Positions 1-12,271 of a stretch of 64,000 nt of DNA are shown here, one piece after another. Source of the DNA: Rhizophlyctis rosea (taxonomy: Eukaryota; Chytridiomycota; Chytridiomycetes; Rhizophlyctidales; Rhizophlyctidaceae); the NCBI GenBank assembly GCA_027596075.1, contig JADGJC010000159.1:1-64000 (forward strand), in the 5' to 3' direction. The notes beneath the pieces are model-generated. The model did no database searches and was not told where the DNA came from. It worked only from the letters and a program-made list of their open reading frames with translations. The first letter of the stretch is position 1, and each line of letters begins with the position of its first letter. Made by a program: the position numbers and the translations under genes.

Positions 1-443
1 GGATGTTAGCGTGCTGGTGGGCCATATATAAGCCACAAGTTGGCGCCCTACGTGGGGGTGCACCTTTGCGTTGAAGGCGACTGTAGTAGAACGCGTACAA
101 CCTGTCCCAGAATTCACGGCAGTTGGCCCTCTAAGGCAAATAGAAGAATCGCTTTGAGAAGCAGAATCCCTCAAAAGCGTGCAGTGACGGCCATTCCTTC
201 CCTCACCATTATTTACATAGTTCTCGTAGGTGATGATTCTGTGAGCTTTCAAGATTGCACGTTTTTGTGTGTGTTTCGCTTTTGCGATGTTTTCCCATGG
301 AGTGCATGGTATGCCCGGGCACTGCTGAGAAGCTGCGTATCAGTACTCCTGCAAAAGGAAGAACACGCTACACTACATATGCTAGATTTGATTTCGCCGC
401 CCCGTCAAACTTACTGCCATCTTCACTATCTCTACCACTCCGT
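1..443. other. No gene recognised
   Basis: Several short overlapping open frames occur here, but none has a recognisable motif or convincing composition. This is probably the 3' flank of the NET-domain gene that ends at 444. A TATA-like string (atatataag) near position 24 is not tied to any gene. Confidence 0.4.
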
Positions 444-2345
444 TTACCGATGACCTTTTCCTTTGCTGCCACCCACCATCTCCTCCATCGCCTCGTCCAT
501 CGCCTCCTCCATCCCACTCCCCCCATCAGACGCATTCGCCTCACCATTCATCATCCCATTAGCCGTCCCACTCCCCACCTCTAGCGCTTCCACCCGTTTC
601 CGGAGAGCCTTATTCTCCTTTTGCACATCTTCCATGTCTTCTTCTGTATCCTGGACACGGCGCTTGAGAGTCTGGTTTTCCTCTTCAAGCGCGGCCAACC
701 GACTCTCCATCGACTGAACCCACTCGAAAACGCCCCAACCGGCTGGTTTCTTCCCATCGGTGGTAGCCGCAGAAGCCGCAGACCGTGAGTCAGCAGCTGC
801 GGACAAAGGAGAAGCAGACCGACTCGTCGCTTTTCGGAACGAGATCATTGCCAGATTGGTCATGCCTGTCAGACGATGATGCGCGGTCATGCGTGGAGTG
901 CGCAGCATGGTACGGGAAGGTCGACGGTTCGGCGGGCGACGCGTTCTTTTTGGCGCTTCCATTTTGTGGTGTGGAGGAGATTGAGCCTTCCTTCCCGCAG
1001 GCTTTGAGCACATGGTCGTATAGTTTGGCAACCGTCGACGGATCCATTTCTTCAAGGTCGAGTTCGATGCCGTCTTCATCTTCCGTGACGTTGGGGACTG
1101 CTTTCCGGACCAGCTGGATTACGCCTTGACAATGTTCCAATCATTTTGCACAAGTCATGCTTCTGCGCAAAGGACAACACCGGTATTGCTTGATCGACGC
1201 CATCGGTCGGCTTCTGCTGGTCCATCCGGCTCACTGTTGATGCAGATGCATTTTCCGTAGCAAATGGCTGCAACGATGGACCAATGGGTTGGGATAGGAA
1301 GGGCAGACAGTTTTGTAATTTCACGCGCCGGAATTTTTACACCCTTGGTAGATGAGAGGCGAGACTTGGGGGCCCGGATTTGGCGTCCCATGCTTTGTCC
1401 ATTGATCTTGACCATGTCGAATGTAGCTGCTGCAAGTCCGCCGACCTTCGCCGCAGGCGTTGGAGTCGCGAATGTATTTTGGGCTGGGGACAATGGAGAT
1501 GGACCATGTATCCCACTTCCAGGGAAGCGGCCTGCTGCAGGTGACGAATCTGAATCCCCCGAGAAGTCGAGCGCAGGTGGGAGACGGGGTGATGGGGAGA
1601 GTCCAAACGTTCGATGGATTCGTGGAGTGAAGGCCGTGGCAGACAATTGTGATTGTCGTTCTTCCTTTTTCCTCTCCTTTGTGATATTGAGTGTGAATAA
1701 TAGGCAACACATATGCAACACTGACACACACAAACCTGGTCGACTTCCATGTTGTTCAGCATATAATTCACCGAGCCAGTGATGGAGTAACTTTCACCAT
1801 CGTCCGCGTCCTCCCTCCGTTCAGCCTGAATGCTCCGTGGAACCAACAAATCATGATAATCATTCAGGACATGTGCAGGCATCTTCTTCGAGTCCGTGTG
1901 CAGCATTTCCTGACCCGACGGACAGTCACAACCATATCTGACTTTGAATTCCGATCCTGTTGGGTCTACTGTATTCCAGAATTTCCTATCATTGCATACA
2001 GGTCATGTCAACACAGGTAAATGATTTTTGCGATGGTCATTGGCAATGCGCCCATACTTACTGATTCATGTCCTTGGCTGACGCGGTTTCCCGACTGGAT
2101 GGAAGGACCATTGCTGCATGCCATACCCCGGATCCTTCTTCTTTTTCATAGCGAATCACTCGGTAGTATTGTGACGGGTCTTTACCATCATTCCACAAGT
2201 CAACTGCCTTTTGCCACCCCACCAGTTTGGCTGCGACCGTTGCTTCATGCAGGTCCCTCCTTTTCCGTTCTTCTTCGAGCGCGTATATTGCGAGATTGTT
2301 TTGCGTGGGCGGTGCTCCCTGGTTCGTGCTTGGTTGCAAGTTCAT
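444..2345 (-). CDS. NET (BET extra-terminal) domain and coiled-coil protein, frame disrupted
   Basis: Probable transcription/chromatin factor. A first exon reading MNLQPSTNQ... ends at a clear GTAAGTATG donor near 2061. The next exon contains FKVRYGCDCPSGQ and a conserved-looking segment of unknown family. Downstream come a Ser/Pro-rich stretch, then a NET-like domain (SFAQKHDLCKMI, then GVIQLVRKAVPN and ELDLEEMDPSTVAKLY), and a C-terminal acidic heptad coiled coil (MESRLAALEEENQTL) ending GKGHR-stop at 444. No bromodomain is visible. The NET half and the coiled-coil half lie in different frames. About three frame changes occur between about 1320 and 830, and no good GT..AG introns explain them. 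At about 1130, removing one base would join KMI to EHCQGV. The N-terminal start is uncertain, because another ATG lies in a different frame at 2469. The NET identification is fairly secure; the gene model is not. Confidence 0.5.
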
Positions 2346-3067
2346 CGTCTGCGAGGGAGTCCGGAAAAGAAAGTTCAGACTCTGGCAGACGTCTCCAAAA
2401 CTTTGGGGCCGGCCTTTCACCCTTCGCAGTCTCGCTGATGTCCGGTCCGTTTGGTGGCGTATCTTCCAACAGTACTTACGAGATAGTATTTGTAAGGGGA
2501 AAGTATAAATAGGGTGTTGGTATGTGGATGTATGTTGGGCCGCTATTTTTGTAGTATGCGAACACGTGTATGATTTTGTGTGCCAGTTCTGCGGATCCGA
2601 GTACGGAGGCAAGGAAGTGAAGTCTTAGTGAGGAGGGTGTGGGAAAATTGACGGGCAGAGTCTGCCGACGTGCTTATTAATGATCCATCTCGCTCGCTGG
2701 GAGCTGCGGGACGGGGGCCTGCGGCTGGGGCTGGGGCTGGGGCTGGGGCTGGGGCTGGGGCTGGGGCTGGGGCTGGGGCTGGGGCTGGGGCTGGGGCTGG
2801 GAATTGGACCTGGGAATTGGCTGGAGCCAGATAGCCTGGGCGGTGAAAGTCTTGAGATGGGGCCTCAGATGCCCGCCTATGAGGCCCGCCCCCAGAGAAC
2901 GGCACGGCCCAGCAGATACCCACCTGCAATACCTAGCTAGTATCAGGTAACCTACCTACCGGTATTATCAAAATCTTTGCACTCAAAACGGGCCTCCTTT
3001 CCTACTCTTCTACTCGCTCATTGGACTCGGCAGATATTCCCCAAAACCGAACGGACTAAGCAGAAAC
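2346..3067. promoter_or_regulatory. Divergent intergenic region with GGGGCT microsatellite
   Basis: This stretch separates the NET gene (leftward) from the BTB gene (rightward), so it should carry both promoters. It contains a G-rich hexanucleotide repeat (separate entry). Some of its left end may be 5' coding or UTR of the NET gene, because a GTAAGT donor-like string lies near 2482 on the minus strand. No other element is recognised. Confidence 0.4.
2723..2801. repeat. (CTGGGG)n hexanucleotide microsatellite, about 13 copies
   Basis: The plus strand reads CTGGGG about 13 times without interruption. Open frames across it are simple Gly-Leu or Ala-Pro dipeptide repeats and are not taken as genes. 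Runs of four G every six bases on one strand are expected to support G-quadruplex formation. Confidence 0.95.
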
Positions 3068-3836
3068 ATGACAACCTCAGACCGAATCATCCTCAATGTT
3101 GGTGGCACAAATTTCGAAACAACCAAAACAACTCTCCTCCTCCATCCAGACTCGATGTTAGCTGCACTCGCGCGTTTTCCCACAGAACTTTCCAACAGCA
3201 CCGACTCATCTTCCACCCCGGTGATATTCATAGACCGCGATCCAGGCGTGTTCAACATCATTCTCACTTACCTCCGCACAAATGAACTGCTCCTCCCCTC
3301 CCCCTCCCCAGCCACACCTTCCCTCTCCTCCATCCGCTCTGAAGCTTCCGGCTTTTACAACCGTTCGTATAGTCTTGTATGTCTTTCAAGCGCTTCCAAC
3401 ATTAAAGGGCAAACTTTCCTATTTAGTACCACATCTCGCCCACCTCGCCAGCCTCCACGAACCGCAACTTGAAGTGCTCCTCCTAGAAGCCAAGTGGTCC
3501 GTAGGCGGAAGGAAGTGGGCCAACGGTTGTGGCATAACAAAACTGCCCTTCCACCCCGCCGTTGTACTGGACAGCACAGGCAAGAATGGGGATGTCGGTA
3601 TGGGCGGATTGTTTGAGCACGTCTTTGATATGGACGGAGAGGCCCTCAGTTGGGTGCTTCACACCGTGGAAAGTCGTAATGCAGAAGAAGTTAAGACAAC
3701 GGGCTGCACATGGAAATTGAGAGCATTGGAAGGGCGGGTGGAAATTCCAACACGTGTGGTGATTGTTTTGGAAAGGGTTCCGCCAACCGGGGCAGCAGCA
3801 GAGAAAATCGCTGAAAGCGCTTTAGCCGACGATTGA
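3068..3836 (+). CDS. BTB/POZ (T1/KCTD-type) domain protein
   Basis: Predicted 234-residue protein from two exons, 3068-3362 and 3427-3836. The N-terminus is a T1-type BTB: IILNVGGTNFETTKTTLL, then the acidic turn FIDRDPGVFNIILTYLR, and, after splicing, SEASGFYNLPHLAHLA, the usual end of the KCTD T1 fold. Joining exon 1 at a GTTCGT donor to the TTTAG acceptor restores exactly this motif, which supports the 64-nt intron. The C-terminal half (AKWSVGGRKWANGCG... to ESALADD) matches no family I recognise. KCTD-like proteins form oligomers and often serve as cullin-3 adaptors or partners of other proteins; which role applies here cannot be read from the sequence. The gene faces away from the NET gene. 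Confidence 0.85.
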
Positions 3837-4673
3837 AGATGGACATGAATCTTCGTCTGCAGGCAAGTTACGGTCGGACAATGTTGGACCCAGCCTGTGG
3901 GCGTGGCGGACGATGTCGATCTAAGAACTAAAAGTTCTCCTTGACAGTAGTCTTTGAGTTGGGAGAGACAGCAGTCTGAGCCTAACTAGCACCGTCATGT
4001 AATATACCAATCCGAGTAGGCGATGCTTGCCTCATGTGAATTATAATTGTAACCTGTGCAAAGAGCTGGGGAGCTGGAGCATTTGAGTGACCGCATTTGA
4101 TGGACGGAGTGTCAAGTCTGTAATGGGAAATGCGGAGCACCATTGTAAGGTCAATTGTTCATCATGGCTCTACAATGTGGTGTGCATGTTGACACTGCTG
4201 TGAACACATCTTGAGCTGCTGACGTTGATGAGTTGGCATTTTCAGAAAGCTTCAACCTTGGCACACAACTCACATAGGATACTATCAGAACGCGAACTAG
4301 ATAGTCAGGCCATGCCCAATATTGTGTCAATGTGTGCAAATTTCCATTTCCCGCAGGGGGTGATGGACTTGTGATCCATCGGGGAGAAAGGCGAGTGGGC
4401 GTGGTTTTGCCGACACCCGTTTTTCTAAAGTACTCTGCCAGGGTCGAGTTGGGCAACCTTGGAAATGAAAGCAGAAGATCACCTTTGACGGCGGGAATGC
4501 TGCCCTCTAAATGGCATCAACAGTAGCCACTCAACATTGAACAACACCACAAATTTAAACACATCAACATGCATGATACACGTGTTATTTACAAACATGT
4601 ACATCAACAGCACAAAGTGAACGAATGACATCGCTCCCGCTCAACCGGGCATCGCCCTCCCCAACCACAACCA
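3837..4673. other. No gene recognised
   Basis: This 0.84-kb stretch lies between the ends of two convergent genes, the BTB gene and the CRT10-like gene. It holds only short frames without recognisable motifs and presumably contains both 3' UTRs. Confidence 0.5.
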
Positions 4674-7600
4674 TCAAACAACCACCCACATCCCACTGAT
4701 AGGATTCGCCTCCGCGGCCCTCGTCAACTCAAATGCGTGCAACATCCCTTGCCAATCCACTGTTGGTAAATAAGGGGATGGGTGAAAAGAAAGAGAGAAA
4801 CGCAAGCACATAAGAAATGGAATCAAAATGTGAAAGAGTCAAATGAAACTCAAGCATCCCATCAAAATGAAACGGCAGCAACAATCGTGCAAAGTTAGCT
4901 GCACATTGAAGTTGCCTGGGCCGGCATACCCATGTCCCACAAACTAAAGGTGCCCCGCCGAACACTCACCAAAGTGCACCACAAACCCACACAAAGCCCC
5001 CTCATCTCCAACCACATCCCTCCTCGTCACGAACATTCCAAGCAATACGGCTTCGGCGTGATCGCCGTGAATTGGAAGCGGCGGGAGGTAGCATTCTGGT
5101 TCCTGATATGCAAGAGGGAGAGAAGCACGAGGTTGGAATGAGACCCAACACGATGATACTCAGGATAGGGAGGGCAAGGTGCAACGTACCAGATAAACCC
5201 GCTCTTCGCCCGCCTCATCCACAACCTTGACCACCCTCACAATAGCCGCCGGCCCACTCTGATTAGCCACGACAAGGACGCTCAGTTCCTCGATATATTC
5301 CAGGAAACAGATCCCTACACGCACCACAAACCATCAAATGTCATCAATTGTAATCTCATTCCAATCCCACACCCCACCCGAAACCAAAACCCAACCAATC
5401 TCAACTTACGATTCAAGGGCCCATCAATCCTCTCCACAACCCTCTTCATCCCACAAACCTCCTTCATACCGCTCGCACTCAAAAGACTCAAATCCTCAAC
5501 AGTAGTCATAGCAACCCAATCCTCCAACTCCCCCTCCCCAATCCCCAACTCCTTCAAACGCCTCTCCTCCTCACCTCCGCCCTCCCCATCCCCGCCACCA
5601 CGGACACCCCCATACCCCCTCCCAAGCGCCCTTAGAAATGCCCAACTATCCTCCAACACCGCGTGGAGGCCTCCTCCGCCTTCTTCTCCTTCCTCATCCG
5701 AATGATCGCCAGTATGATCATGCACCCCAAGCACGTCCTCATCCCCACCTCCCTCGGAATCAGACATCCCGTCATCGCTCACCCCACCGTGCCCGTATAT
5801 CCCCTCCGGGTCCGAATAATCCGGATCATAGTCGTCGTCGTCGTCGTCGTCGTCGTCGTCTGGTTCGAAGTTCGGGTCAAGATCCATGTCGTCCTCGTCG
5901 TCATCATCATCACTAGCAGGAAAATCAACCCCGGGAACCGGCCCTCCGTCCTCCATGTCGTCCTCGTGATGGAATATTGGAGGATGCGTCGGGATCACGG
6001 AGTTAGAAGAGTGTGCGTCTTCTTCATCGTCCACGCTGTGGACGGCTTCGCCATCCATAGGTTGATAGTTATCCGGATTGGACCACACGCTAGGCGGGCC
6101 TTCGTTATCCGGATCGGACCACAGATCCACATCTCCGTCGTTGTTCTCGCCCATCTCCGCAGCTGCAGGCTCCGTGAAACTCTCCAGCATGTTCTGATCA
6201 GATTGATCACTGAACGCAGGAGGACCCGGCACAAGACGATGGAGTTGACGTGTTCCTTCCTCTGTCAGATGGGGAGGCTGGGTACCCAAAGCCAACGAAT
6301 CCGCGTCGTCCGAAGACGTTTCTTCTTCCTCCTGCACTGCATGACCCTCGTTTGCCTCCACTCCACGGACTTCATTCTCTTCCCCTCCCCCAATCTGCTC
6401 ATCAAACGCTTGACTCCCTTCCTCCCCCCATTCCCACTCAGCCGCCCCACCACCTCTTTCCTCCTCGTCGCTATCATCAAACAACAACGCGCTCTCCTCG
6501 CCGCCGTCTCCACTTGCCCCTCCAGCCTCCTCCGTCCCGCCACCAACTGACGTATGCCAATACCGTTCCGCAATTCGCGGGACCTGTCCCAACTCGCTCA
6601 TCATTGTCATGCGATCGGGTACAGGAAGCCATCGCGGCGCAGAGAAGCACGTTGTTTGTTGATTGAACCTGCATATGAGGTCCGCTGTGGCCGGAATGCG
6701 CTTGATGGAGGCGCGCGGGATGCAGCGAACTGCCCAGTTCCTGGTGAGGCGTGATCAGGACGGTGACGTGTGTTTGTTTTGGAAAGTAGTGAAAATATAA
6801 GCACGACATGTTCCATACCAAGAACTTTGACCTCCTTTCACGACCTTCATCGCCACCGTCTGCCCCGTCCTGAGGTACCATAACCGAGTGGTACAATCTA
6901 AAGAATCAAGTCTTCATTCCTGATCCTCTCCATTGACACCGCAAAAAAGACATTCTTCTGGCGTACCAATCGAACTCGAGACCAAGAACTTCCCGCAGGA
7001 AGTGAAGTCGATGCTGGGTATGTTGTGAAGATGGCCGAACAACTCACATTTGTCGAGGCCTTCGCCACGTGGTTCTGGTGCTGGGAGGTTTGCTGCTGCG
7101 GAAGAGGGTGATGCTGCGGTGTCGGCGTCTGAGTAGCTGGCGAGATTGTACACGACAATGGTGTGGGAGTTTGATGAGACTGCGAGGAGACGGGATGGGT
7201 GGATTGCTACACCCCATGTAGAATCTGAATGCCTGCATCATCCCGTCAGCAAATCGTGCACAGTATTCGGAATTTGCCTTGAAAAGAGCAACCCAATTCA
7301 CATGGTCCAACACCCACCTCAACATAATCGGCCTCCTCCCCCAATCCTCCGTATACCAAACAAAAATCCTCCCCAAATCATCCACCGTCGCCAATACCTC
7401 CTCCGTCCCCAAATACCCCACCCGGATAGCATTGATAGGACCCGCACGATGCTCAACCGTGTACCCATTCTCATCCGTATCACAGCCTGCCGGGTATGGG
7501 ATTTTGCGAATGGGTTTGAGGGGTGTTTTCGGATGGTGTTGCGGGATTTTGTATATGAGTATTTCTTTGTTTACTGCCATGTAGAAGACTGAGGGGTCGC

Positions 7601-8014
7601 GGAGGGAGGTTGCGCAGAGGTTCATTCGCTAAAGGGTGAAGCGCGGGAAATGGGGTTAGTGATGTTGGACTTCTGAACAGCGAACGCGCGGACTTTGCAA
7701 ATCGACACCCTCCACTTCGCACACCACACGCAAGCTATAAATAACTCGACGACGACACGTACGTAAGGATTAGCCCCTCTTGCACCGGAGACAGGAACAG
7801 AGAGGAGAGTGGCATGCACTTGCAAAGGCGAATACTGCTCCGTCCTATGAGTGCGTCCCGCAATGCGGTCAGGTTGCTTGCCCTTGTCCATTTGGCTTTG
7901 TTTCCGTTCTCCAGGAGGCGTTCTCTCGGTCGGTTGTGAAGATGGGTTGGAGTCGTGAGGGCGTACAGATGAAGTACTGGGTACGTGTTCTGCCGTGCTG
8001 TGTACTGGTTCCAT
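4674..8014 (-). CDS. CRT10-like WD40-type protein with acidic insertion
   Basis: Multi-exon homolog of the fungal CRT10 family; yeast Crt10 is linked to transcription of ribonucleotide reductase genes. The start MEPVHSTAEHV is at 8014. Family-like blocks follow in order: VFYMAVNKEILIYKI and GPINAIRVGYLG with LGRIFVWYT (7.6-7.3 kb), YNLASYSDADTAA and GHLHNIPSIDFTSCGKFLVS (7.1-6.9 kb), and VWYLRTGQTVAMKV (about 6.85 kb). A very acidic low-complexity insertion of about 350 residues (6.6-5.5 kb) includes an uninterrupted Asp run. After it come GPLNR, ICFLEYIEELSVLVVANQSG (5.3 kb), YLPPLPIHGDHAEAVLLG (5.1 kb) and a last exon ending SGMWVVV-stop at 4674. Donors and acceptors such as G|GTGAGT (about 4970) and AACAG (about 4760) join these in frame. 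Exact internal exon ends were not all fixed. Confidence 0.75.
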
Positions 8015-8531
8015 ATTGTTCAACGTGTACTTGCGTCTCTTGTTGACTTATGTTAATGGACGATGGGACGTGGATATGAATCTGAGTGGGTGGGTTTGAG
8101 AATGAGTTGTGGGTTGAAACTTGAGGGGGTTTGCGCAGCACAAGCCTCATCAGTTTGGCCGCCAGGGTTCAAGGGTCCTTTTCCTGTGCCGTTTTCCCCC
8201 ACACGAATTTCCACAAATCCATGGAAAAAAAGTGGTGAGAACCCATCCATTTCGTTCCCGCATACAGCCTCCATAAGAGGTTCCCGAATACAGCCTCCTT
8301 CTTATCTTCATTTGCTCACTGGGATTGGTTGCCATTGCAACTACTTCCTCCACAATATTTTCCATCACAGCAAGTGCAAGGTCAAATGCGCACCGGAAAG
8401 CAATATCCTCACGCACATAATGCGGCCAAAATTCCCTCCATCTCTAAATCACCTCCACCAACAAACATATTGCGATTCCAAAAGTCATAGAAAAACCCCA
8501 ATATCATTCGCACATCTTACACAACAACTCG

Positions 8532-10065
8532 TCAATGTTTCCAAACGTCAACCACAACCAACCCCTCATCCTTAACCGCCCCCTTCTCAAGCTCCCCAGT
8601 CCACCTCTTCAGCTCCTGCCAAGCCCGCTCAGCCTCCGGAAGGTACTCCCATCCAACCCACGTATGCGGCATGCCCGGGTACACTTGAACAGTATGCATA
8701 ACACCAACAGCCGCAAGCTTATCATGTAGCACAATAGAGTCGGAGTGCAAAAGGTCGTATGATCCGGTTTGCTGTTTGCGCATTGCAAAATGAAAGCAAG
8801 TCAATAACTGCTGCTTATAATGTCTTCCCAAAATATTTGCGTGATGCGAGGTAGACATACCGCAAGGATAGGAGGCAGGCCCTTCAGATCCGCATATAAA
8901 GTGCTCAACAAAGGATATTTTTGGGGCAAGTCGCCAGCATACGCCCGTGCAGGATCTTCCAAACATCCAGGAATGAGGTAACATCCATTGCGCTGATAAC
9001 ACGATGGACCAGAAGTACAAGAGATATCCAGCTGGTAGTGATCAACGACAGTTAGACATCACCGAAATGACAGAATTTTCCTACCACCACGACAAAAACA
9101 GCACATAGAACACACTCCGCAACTTACCCAAGGCGACCACAACGCCGCACCGGCAGGCATTTGTAGTCCCACAGACCATCCGTACTGAGCCAGGTACACC
9201 AAGTTAGACATGGCCAATCCAGCGCCGGCGCTGTCGCCCATGAAAATGATGCGGGATGGGGAGATGTTGAGGGTTTTGGTGAGGTAGGTGTAGGCGATGA
9301 GGGCGTCTTGGAGTCCGAGGGGGAAGGGATGTTCCGGAGCGAGACGATAGGCGATGGCTGTGGACAGATGGTAATTTGTCATTGACTGGTAGGATATTGG
9401 TACATAGGCTGCAAAGTTTTGAAAAGAGCTGACTTACACAACACACTGGCATTGCAGTCAATAGCAATTCGTTGAGTCAAGTTACGGTGGGTAGCAGGGC
9501 TGAGAGTCCAATAAGCTCCACCATGACAATAGAGTACCACGAGGCCTTTGGATGTAACAGGATCCACCCCATTTCCATTCCCGTCCTTCAAATTCAACCA
9601 CTCTCCAGTCAAATTCCCCGTCCAATCCAACTTCCCATCCAACTCCCTCGGCCCGTTCCAAATGCCCTGTTTCTCATACTCCGCACGGACAACTTCCCAT
9701 GATGAAACCTGAACACGAGGATCGACGTCTTGCAGTTTGAGTTCCATTGTATGTTCATTCTGTCTGGACTGACGGACTTGGAGGATTAGGTCTTTGATGG
9801 ACGGCGGGGTCAAGGGTTTGGGACCAAAGGAGGAGCGGATGGTGTTTAAGAGGAGATGGAGGCGGAAGGGCCAGTGTGGGTGGGGTGGGCCGAGGATGTA
9901 GTGGCGGAAGAGGGTGCTGAGATAAAGGGACCAACTGCGGATGTAGGAATGGCATCGTTGTATGAGGGTTTGTTGGGTTTTTGAACGTGGGGTAATGGGT
10001 TCTTCTTGAGCTAGGAGGGAGGTGCTTTCGGTGGCCGAAGCCTTTGAAGTGTCGGTTGACGCCAT
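8532..10065 (-). CDS. HSL-type (hormone-sensitive lipase family) alpha/beta hydrolase, esterase/lipase
   Basis: Predicted carboxylester hydrolase. Four exons: 10065-9438, 9357-9128, then two ending at 8532. Motifs in order: oxyanion-hole HGGAYW (LYCHGGAYWTLSP), spliced VLSIAYRLAPEHPFP, nucleophile elbow GDSAGAG (Ser), LKGLPPILAQTGSYDLLHSDS carrying the catalytic Asp, and the catalytic His in PGMPHTW. The order and spacing fit the alpha/beta-hydrolase fold-3/HSL group. The N-terminal segment of about 120 residues contains a hydrophobic stretch (SWSLYLSTLFRHYILG) that could associate with a membrane. The substrate cannot be deduced. The gene starts 311 nt from the divergent HIBADH gene. Confidence 0.9.
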
Positions 10066-10376
10066 GGTGGGGAACCAGAGACCCTCGTCGTCTTCCGTTC
10101 TCTCCGCTGCAACGAAGCCAGATGGAAGTGAAGGGTCGCTGAAGGGGTGAGAGAAAGAGATGAAAGGGTTTGTTTACATCGAGGAAGAGCCGGGCCAAAT
10201 CCCGACTCGCCGGTACGAGCCACCTCGTCTTGCTGAGCCACATTTCAGTGTCCAAGCAAGTCACAAGGGCCCATCACACGCCAGGGTTTCAGAAATCGGT
10301 CGTTTCCCCTTCGTCAAAGTCATCTTGACACCGTCAGCGCGCAAATTCAACAACGACAGTCATATAGCTAAAAACA
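10066..10376. promoter_or_regulatory. Divergent promoter region, hydrolase / HIBADH
   Basis: This 311-bp spacer lies between two divergent start codons. No specific binding site is recognised. Confidence 0.5.
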
Positions 10377-11646
10377 ATGCTGCAAGCACGAAGATACTTT
10401 GCCTCTAGTAAGTACTTCCATCCGTGTGACATCATGCACATCGTTATCTGACCCTCTCTTTGCTCGCCAAAAGGTGCTAAATCGAAGGTAGGCGTAGCGG
10501 ACGCTTCGATATTGAGTTTGACATTTATACCAACAACTCCCACACACAAACCCAGCCAGCACTCGGCTTCATTGGTCTAGGCAAAATGGGGTTCCCCATG
10601 GCCCACAATTTCTACCAAAAAACCCACTCGGAAGCCGAAATAACACCACAAACACCTTCAAACAATCCCCCCTCCTCCTTCCTCATCCACGACGTCTACC
10701 CCGCCTCCGCAAATTCCTTCTGCGAATCCCACCTCCATGCCTCAGCAGCACCTCTCTCGACAATCGCGCATCACGCAGATGTCGTCGTAACGATGCTGCC
10801 GGGACCTCAACACGTGAAGGAGGTGTACCTTGGCGAAGATGGGTTGTTGAATAGTGCGAAAGTTGGGAGCGTGATGATTGATTCTAGTACGATTGATCCT
10901 GCTACGGCTAGGGAGGTTGCGAGGGTGGCGAAGGAGAGGGGTGTGCTGATGGTTGACGCGCCGGTGTCTGGAGGTGAGTTCAGTTGTGAAAGTCAAAGTT
11001 ACGCGACTTGCGAATCAACAAGCCATAACGCGTCAATGTAGGCACGGGAGGAGCTCAGGCCGGCACACTCACATTCATGGTTGGCGCTCCGTCACAGCAA
11101 GACTTTGACCGTGTTCAACCCTATCTGTCGCATATGGGGAAGAACATCGTATATTGTGGAGCAAACGGTAACGGGCAAGTAGCCAAGATCTGCAACAACA
11201 TGTTGCTAGGAATAACAATGATAGCTGCTTCGGAAACAATGAATCTGGTAACACGTACAATCTTCTCAGACATACATCAACCCGTCATCTCTGACACCCA
11301 CCACGAACAGGGAATACGCCTGGGAATGGACCCCAAACTCCTCGCCTCAATCCTCAACTCCTCCAGCGGCCGCTGCTGGTCCACCGACACCTACAACCCC
11401 TGTCCGGGCGTCATGCCCAACGTCCCCGCATCCCGCAACTATGAAGGAGGATTCGGCGTGCCCCTGATGGCGAAGGATTTGGGTCTTGCGGTCGCGGCTG
11501 CGCAGGAAGCTAAGAGCACGGTGCTGTTGGGAGCGCATGCGCATCAGATTTATAATCAGTTGGCGAGTAGTGAGGAGTTTGGGAAGAAGGATTTTTCGAG
11601 TGTGTTTAAGTGGTTGAATGATGATGCTAAGAAGTTTGAGGAGTGA
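10377..11646 (+). CDS. 3-hydroxyisobutyrate dehydrogenase, mitochondrial
   Basis: Oxidises 3-hydroxyisobutyrate to methylmalonate semialdehyde with NAD in valine catabolism, normally in the mitochondrial matrix. Four exons (10377-10407, 10560-10973, 11042-11247, 11311-11646) give 328 residues. Splicing joins the presequence MLQARRYFAST to LGFIGLGKMGFPMA, the Rossmann dinucleotide site. Other family motifs are TMLPGP, MIDSSTIDP, DAPVSGGTGGAQAGTLTFMVG, CGANGNGQVAKICNNMLLG with the catalytic Lys, and C-terminal GGFGVPLMAKDLGLA. All exon joins keep frame at GT..AG sites. The short basic N-terminus is consistent with mitochondrial targeting. The length is normal for eukaryotic HIBADH. Confidence 0.95.
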
Positions 11647-12271
11647 ACTGAGTTGTGGAGTGGTTTGGATGTGGATGAGATCTTGTCATTGATGGGCCAG
11701 CCGACAGTGGTCTTTTGCATTTCTTACTCGACCGGCTGCCTTCTTGATAAGGACCTGCGATTGCAAAGTCTTTCTCACTTTCTCCTATTATGTACAACAG
11801 AGAGGTTGTTCGTCAAGTCAACAGAGGAGAAAGAATGGAATGGAACGTTTGCAAATGCTAACGTGACCGAGTTCCATCATTATGTCCAAATCTGACAAAT
11901 TGAAAATAGCCATGAATATGGAAATTGGCTATTGAGGGATAGGATCCAAACAAACAGACTGCGTGGTGGGCGGCTGACGCGATTCTGCGCATGATCAAAA
12001 CGCTCTCCCTTCACGCCTGCTCGCCTTGCAAGTTGCCCTGCTGGTTGGTTGTTTACCCTTGACTTAACTATTATTGTACTTGTCATCCGCCATCCAACTC
12101 GTGCGTGCGTATCCAACCCCAGCACCGCTAAGCAGTGCATCCTTCGTAGCCCAATCACTAGCTCAAAAGTGTGAAAAGCCTGAGAGTAGGACTCATCATA
12201 CCTACCTCTAAACTTGGGTGCTCACCCCTGGCGTTTCACAGTCGCACAACCTCAAACACCATCACGTTGCT
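11647..12271. other. Intergenic, no gene recognised
   Basis: Contains the 3' flank of the dehydrogenase gene and the presumed promoter of the TLDc gene. No motif-bearing frame is seen. Confidence 0.45.

Noticed and set aside
2543..2940. Long Ala-Pro and Gly-Leu repeat frames across the microsatellite
   Set aside because: They are translations of the hexanucleotide repeat in different frames and have no flanking coding signal.
5638..6666. Plus-strand frames with Arg/His/Val runs opposite the CRT10-like acidic region
   Set aside because: They are antisense shadows of the GAT/GAG-rich coding strand.
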